A program made the position numbers and the translations under genes. A stretch of 64,000 nucleotides of DNA from Bradyrhizobium sp. MOS002 (GTDB lineage Bacteria; Pseudomonadota; Alphaproteobacteria; Rhizobiales; Xanthobacteraceae): the NCBI RefSeq assembly GCF_003020115.1, contig NZ_PYFX01000014.1, forward strand, positions 1 through 64,000. The letters are read 5' to 3'. Under the pieces are notes generated by a model, which saw only the letters and a program-made list of their open reading frames with translations, did not search any database and was not told the DNA's origin. Below, in pieces: positions 61,011 to 64,000 of this stretch. Numbering within the stretch: position 1 is the first letter of the stretch; every line of letters begins with the position of its first letter.

Positions 61011-62021
61011 TCAAAATGTCTCGGTAATCTTGCTGAGGCGAGGAGGACGATCCGGGTCAAATCCGCAGCTCAGCGCAGCCTGCTCGATCATTCGATAGGC
61101 TGGCATCAGCATGGTGATCGGGTCGGTGGCGGGGTCATCTTCGGCTAACCAAGGCAGCGACCCGTGCGGTCCGCCGCATAGATGCAGCGCAATTTTTTGC
61201 TGGCGCAATTCTTTTGCCAGCGCGTCGACCATGGGCGCCGTCTCATCCATGATGCGCATCATGAGAAGCGGCGTACGGGATGATAATGCGCCGCGGGGCC
61301 CATGCTGCAGTTCGGCAGCGCTCAGACCAATCGAGGGCAGGCGCAGGACTTCCGAAAGCTTGAGCGCGATCTCCCGCGCGGAGCCGAGGCCCAGGCCGCG
61401 TGCCGCCACAAAGACAGCTGACGCTTTGGTGAGATCATCAGTAATACCGCCCCAGTGGAGCGCCAAGGCGCGGCGCAGGCGCTCGGGAAGCCTTTCGAGC
61501 GCTGACCGCAGTATGCGATCTTCGGCCAGTTCGGCAATAAGTCCAGCGCCAGCAGCCATCGAGCCGATCACAGTCTTGGTCGCCGCTACTGAGTGCTCTC
61601 GCCCTGCCTCGATCGGAATGACGAACTCGGCTTCGTCGGCGACTGGGGACGATGCGGCATTGACGATAGCGATGGTGCGGGCGCCTGCGGTGCGTGCCGA
61701 CCTGGTCGCCGCGACAAGATCGGGGCTGCGCCCGGATTGCGAGATCACGATGAACAGCGCATGCCGAAGCATCAACGGCGTCCGAAATGCCGTGATCACC
61801 GAAGGAGCGCTGGTCGAAACGGGAAGTCGAAGGCGCGTCTCGATGAGGTATTTCAAGAAAACACCGACGTGCCCAGAGCTTCCCCGGCCGCAAACGACGC
61901 ACAATGGGGCGGAGCCAATCTCAACTCGTTGGGCGATCTCGCGCGAGGCGGGGCGGTTCTGGACTATTCTGGCCACGACGTCAGCGCTTTCGCTGATTTC
62001 GATTGCCATGGCGGATGTCAT
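61011..62021 (-). CDS. SIS-domain sugar isomerase/deaminase (AgaS / GlmS C-domain type)
   Basis: This protein of about 336 residues has two SIS domains, like the isomerase half of glucosamine-6-phosphate synthase and AgaS-type amino-sugar deaminases. First SIS: CVVCGRGSSGHVGVFLKYLI and IVISQSGRSPDLVAATRSAR with the phosphate-binding Ser residues, then IPIEAGREHSVAATKTVIGS. Second SIS: FVAARGLGLGSAREIALKLS, ELQHGPRGAL. It probably deaminates or isomerises glucosamine-6-phosphate to fructose-6-phosphate. The ATG overlaps the murQ stop by one base (TGATG). It is the last gene in the murQ operon as seen here. Confidence 0.9.
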   Translation of the reverse strand: MTSAMAIEISESADVVARIVQNRPASREIAQRVEIGSAPLCVVCGRGSSGHVGVFLKYLIETRLRLPVSTSAPSVITAFRTPLMLRHALFIVISQSGRSPDLVAATRSARTAGARTIAIVNAASSPVADEAEFVIPIEAGREHSVAATKTVIGSMAAGAGLIAELAEDRILRSALERLPERLRRALALHWGGITDDLTKASAVFVAARGLGLGSAREIALKLSEVLRLPSIGLSAAELQHGPRGALSSRTPLLMMRIMDETAPMVDALAKELRQQKIALHLCGGPHGSLPWLAEDDPATDPITMLMPAYRMIEQAALSCGFDPDRPPRLSKITETF

Positions 62022-62962
62022 CACGGCTTGACCGCTCCGCCTTGCTCGTGTGCTGCCGCCTGCTTGCGGGGAACACGATCCCTGCCGAGTTCGGCAAATA
62101 CGCACCGAAGATTACCATGACCGTTTTTTAGCATTCTCTCGGCATCACCCCTGTCGAGCCCCAACGCGAGGAGGCTTGCCGTCTTGATGTCTCCGCCGGC
62201 CTGCTCAAGCGCGCGGGCCGCATGCGACGGATCGCAATGCGCGATTTGCGCCACCATGCCTTCGGCGCGTCGCTTCAGCTTGGCATTGGTCGGCGGCATG
62301 TTCACCATCATACCCTGATACACCCTGCCGAGCCGCAGCATGATGCCTGAGGAGATCAGATTGAGGACAACCTTCTGTGCTGTGCCGGCCTTCATTCGCG
62401 TGGAGCCGGCAATCAGCTCGCGGCCGGTCTCGATCAAAATCGGAAATTTCGCTGAGACCAGGAGTGCAGAGCCGGCATTGTTGGCGACACCGATTGTCGT
62501 TGCACCGAGTGATCCTGCCCGCTGCAGCGCCGCGACGGTGAATGGTGTTGTCCCGCTGGCGGCAACGGCGATCACGACGTCGTGCGGTGTGAGCCGCGCA
62601 GCATTAATCTGCGTGACCGCATCATCGACATCATCCTCCGCACCCTCGATGCTGCTGACGAATGCACTGGCTCCGCCGGCGACGATGAAGCAGACGCGCC
62701 CGCTTGGCCAGGCGAAGGTCGGCAACAGCTCGGCGCCGTCCTGAACCGCCACGCGGCCTGAGGTGCCGGCGCCGACGTACACAAGACGTCCGTGATCGCC
62801 GAGCGCCGCTTTAGCCGCTTCGGTCGCCGCCGTGATCGCGGGAAGGGCATGACCAATCGCCGCGACCGCCGCAAGCTGACCCTCCCACATGGCTGCCATC
62901 GCTGATGTCAGAGACCATGCATCAAGGTCGGCAAAGCGGGGATCGACTTCTTCAGTGGCCAT
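62021..62962 (-). CDS. murQ: N-acetylmuramic acid 6-phosphate etherase
   Basis: MurQ splits the lactyl ether of MurNAc-6-phosphate to give GlcNAc-6-phosphate, in peptidoglycan recycling. 313 residues: EEVDPRFADLDAWSLTSAMA at the start, RLVYVGAGTSGRVAVQDGAE, VIAVAASGTTPFTVAALQRA, then the very conserved GSTRMKAGTAQKVVLNLISS and GRVYQGMMVNMPPTNAKLKR. The C-terminal helices match the UBA-like end of the family (AARALEQAGGDIKTASLLAL). The ATG at 62962 fits the family; 38 upstream codons overlap the kinase gene. It lies 16 bp after the kinase and overlaps the SIS gene by one base. Confidence 0.95.
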   Translation of the reverse strand: MATEEVDPRFADLDAWSLTSAMAAMWEGQLAAVAAIGHALPAITAATEAAKAALGDHGRLVYVGAGTSGRVAVQDGAELLPTFAWPSGRVCFIVAGGASAFVSSIEGAEDDVDDAVTQINAARLTPHDVVIAVAASGTTPFTVAALQRAGSLGATTIGVANNAGSALLVSAKFPILIETGRELIAGSTRMKAGTAQKVVLNLISSGIMLRLGRVYQGMMVNMPPTNAKLKRRAEGMVAQIAHCDPSHAARALEQAGGDIKTASLLALGLDRGDAERMLKNGHGNLRCVFAELGRDRVPRKQAAAHEQGGAVKP

Positions 62963-62978
62963 ATAGTTGATCCCTGCC

Positions 62979-63905
62979 TCATTGAATGCTGAACTTTGAT
63001 GCCTGTTCACGATCGGTATCTTGCTTGGGCACGTCGAGCCGCCCTCGCGCCAACAACAACGCGCCGCCCGCCGCATCGGCGTCAGGATGCCGCAGGCGGG
63101 CCCGCAGGTCGGGCGTCAGCCATGGCGCAATGGCGTCGGCGAGGCCGCCCACCAGCGAGAGCCGCTCTATTCCTCTCGCCAGGAATAGGTCGAGCAGATC
63201 GCCAATGGCATCAGCCGCGCGTTCGACAATGCGACGCCCGACCGGATCGCCCTGATTTGCATGCCGCATCACGATCGGCGCGAACGCAGCATAGTCCGTC
63301 GCTCTGGCTTCTTCCGACCAGGCCACGGCCTGATAAGGATCACGATCGAATGCGTCCAGCACCTCTGAAAGTAATGGGGTCAGCTCGCTGCGGCAATCTG
63401 CGGCCCGCAGCGCCAATCGAACAACCTGCAGGCCGATGTCGGCACCGCTGCCTTCGTCCGACACGGGAAAGCCGTAACCGGCGAGACGGATCTCGCGGCC
63501 CGCGATCAGGCCGACACCGACCGACCCTGTGCCGGCTACCACGATGGCGCCGTCCGCGCCGCTATGAGCGCCGAGACAGGCCGCCAAGCCGTCGCTGACG
63601 AACATGACGGACGCAAAGGGATGCGCGATATCGTTGAGCGCAGCTGCCGCGCCTCGGCGGCCAAAGCCAGCCAGGCCAATTCCCGCGTGCATCCGCGCGA
63701 AGTCCTCTCGCATCAGTCCGGCCTGTGCTGCGGCCGCTTCGGTGGCTTGCATGATGGACTGCCAAGCCTTCTCGAAACCAACCCGCGTAGAGGCAGGGCC
63801 CGAATTCGCTGCACCAAGCAATTTGCCGTTCTCGTCCTCAATCCGGGCGCGGCAGCGGGTTCCGCCACCATCAATGCCGAGATATGTGGTACCTTTTGTT
63901 CCCAT
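62979..63905 (-). CDS. BadF/BadG-type amino-sugar kinase (GlcNAc/MurNAc kinase)
   Basis: This 308-residue kinase of the ASKHA fold has the phosphate-1 motif TYLGIDGGGTRCRARIED, then the phosphate-2 motif GAIVVAGTGSVGVGLIAGRE, and adenosine-part residues in LSLVGGLADAIAPWL. The region PVSDEGSGADIGLQVVRLAL is typical of N-acetylglucosamine kinase (NAGK)-like members. It likely phosphorylates GlcNAc or anhydro-MurNAc to feed MurQ. The ATG at 63905 starts directly at the domain; a few upstream codons are open. Further operon genes probably lie beyond the window end. Confidence 0.9.
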   Translation of the reverse strand: MGTKGTTYLGIDGGGTRCRARIEDENGKLLGAANSGPASTRVGFEKAWQSIMQATEAAAAQAGLMREDFARMHAGIGLAGFGRRGAAAALNDIAHPFASVMFVSDGLAACLGAHSGADGAIVVAGTGSVGVGLIAGREIRLAGYGFPVSDEGSGADIGLQVVRLALRAADCRSELTPLLSEVLDAFDRDPYQAVAWSEEARATDYAAFAPIVMRHANQGDPVGRRIVERAADAIGDLLDLFLARGIERLSLVGGLADAIAPWLTPDLRARLRHPDADAAGGALLLARGRLDVPKQDTDREQASKFSIQ

Positions 63906-64000
63906 GGAAGTTAACGCGAAGATTTCCTTCCGGGTTCCGCCCAATCACCTGCGGAATGGCGAGCCCGCGCGCACTCGTGTGACGCGTCCGAAACCGGGAT

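Noticed and set aside
61111..62031. 306-codon plus-strand frame opposite the SIS-domain gene
   Set aside because: Antisense shadow of a gene with clear SIS motifs; rich in Arg/Ser/Pro with no domain.
1..64000. CRISPR arrays, tRNA or rRNA genes, nod boxes
   Set aside because: Looked for regularly spaced repeats, tRNA T-loop patterns and long conserved promoter motifs by eye; none found.

Overview
The window looks like the chromosome of an alphaproteobacterium of the Bradyrhizobium/Nitrobacteraceae type. The reasons are the high GC of most flanking genes, many small exported or membrane proteins of kinds I associate with Bradyrhizobium, an Omp25/31-type outer-membrane barrel, an LapG-type cysteine proteinase, decayed IS110, IS1182 and IS5 elements, and a murQ / amino-sugar kinase / SIS-isomerase set. 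The assignment is inference from gene content; there is no rRNA or other marker in the window.

Layout. (1) About 1-8 kb is a gene graveyard: an IS110 transposase stub, two IS1182-type fragments, remnants of an acetyl-CoA hydrolase/CoA-transferase and of an ABC-type substrate-binding protein, and a few intact tiny genes. (2) 8-14.5 kb holds small orphan genes, two of them zinc-ribbon proteins, an acyltransferase-3, an outer-membrane barrel and a PilZ protein. (3) 14.7-54.2 kb is a very large exopolysaccharide (EPS) locus. (4) 54.4-60.5 kb holds small secreted proteins, a broken ParB/DNA-methylase gene and GDP-sugar genes (fcl, gmm). (5) 61-64 kb is a murQ operon for amino-sugar or peptidoglycan recycling, running off toward the window end.

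How the EPS locus works together. The initiating undecaprenyl-phosphate sugar transferase (WcaJ type, 52.7-54.2 kb) starts the lipid-linked unit. At least six glycosyltransferases or related enzymes extend it (28.9-36.5 kb and 51.2-52.5 kb), with an FkbM methyltransferase and a hexapeptide acetyltransferase as decorators. RmlA (26.8 kb) and RmlB (50-51 kb) supply a dTDP-4-keto-6-deoxyhexose, and no rmlC or rmlD is present. A DegT aminotransferase directly follows rmlA, so a dTDP-amino sugar is the likely product. A Wzx-type flippase (36.6 kb), three Wzy-like polytopic proteins (17.0, 21.0 and 33.7 kb), an ExoP/Wzc-type co-polymerase with kinase domain (23.4 kb) and a Wza/ExoF-type export lipoprotein (19.6 kb) complete a Wzx/Wzy-dependent pathway.

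The least conventional part is 36.6-48.7 kb. A flippase, an N-formyltransferase-like enzyme, a frameshifted ATP-grasp ligase and an atypical DegT enzyme lie on the minus strand, then an aldo/keto reductase, a GMC oxidoreductase and a membrane-anchored GH16 protein on the plus strand. These converge on a 939-residue type-I-secreted protein with Ig-like, GH16 and RTX modules. I read this as a tailoring module for an unusual, possibly N-formylated, sugar together with two polymer-trimming enzymes. Frame disruptions at several places may be true pseudogenes or sequence errors; they are marked individually.
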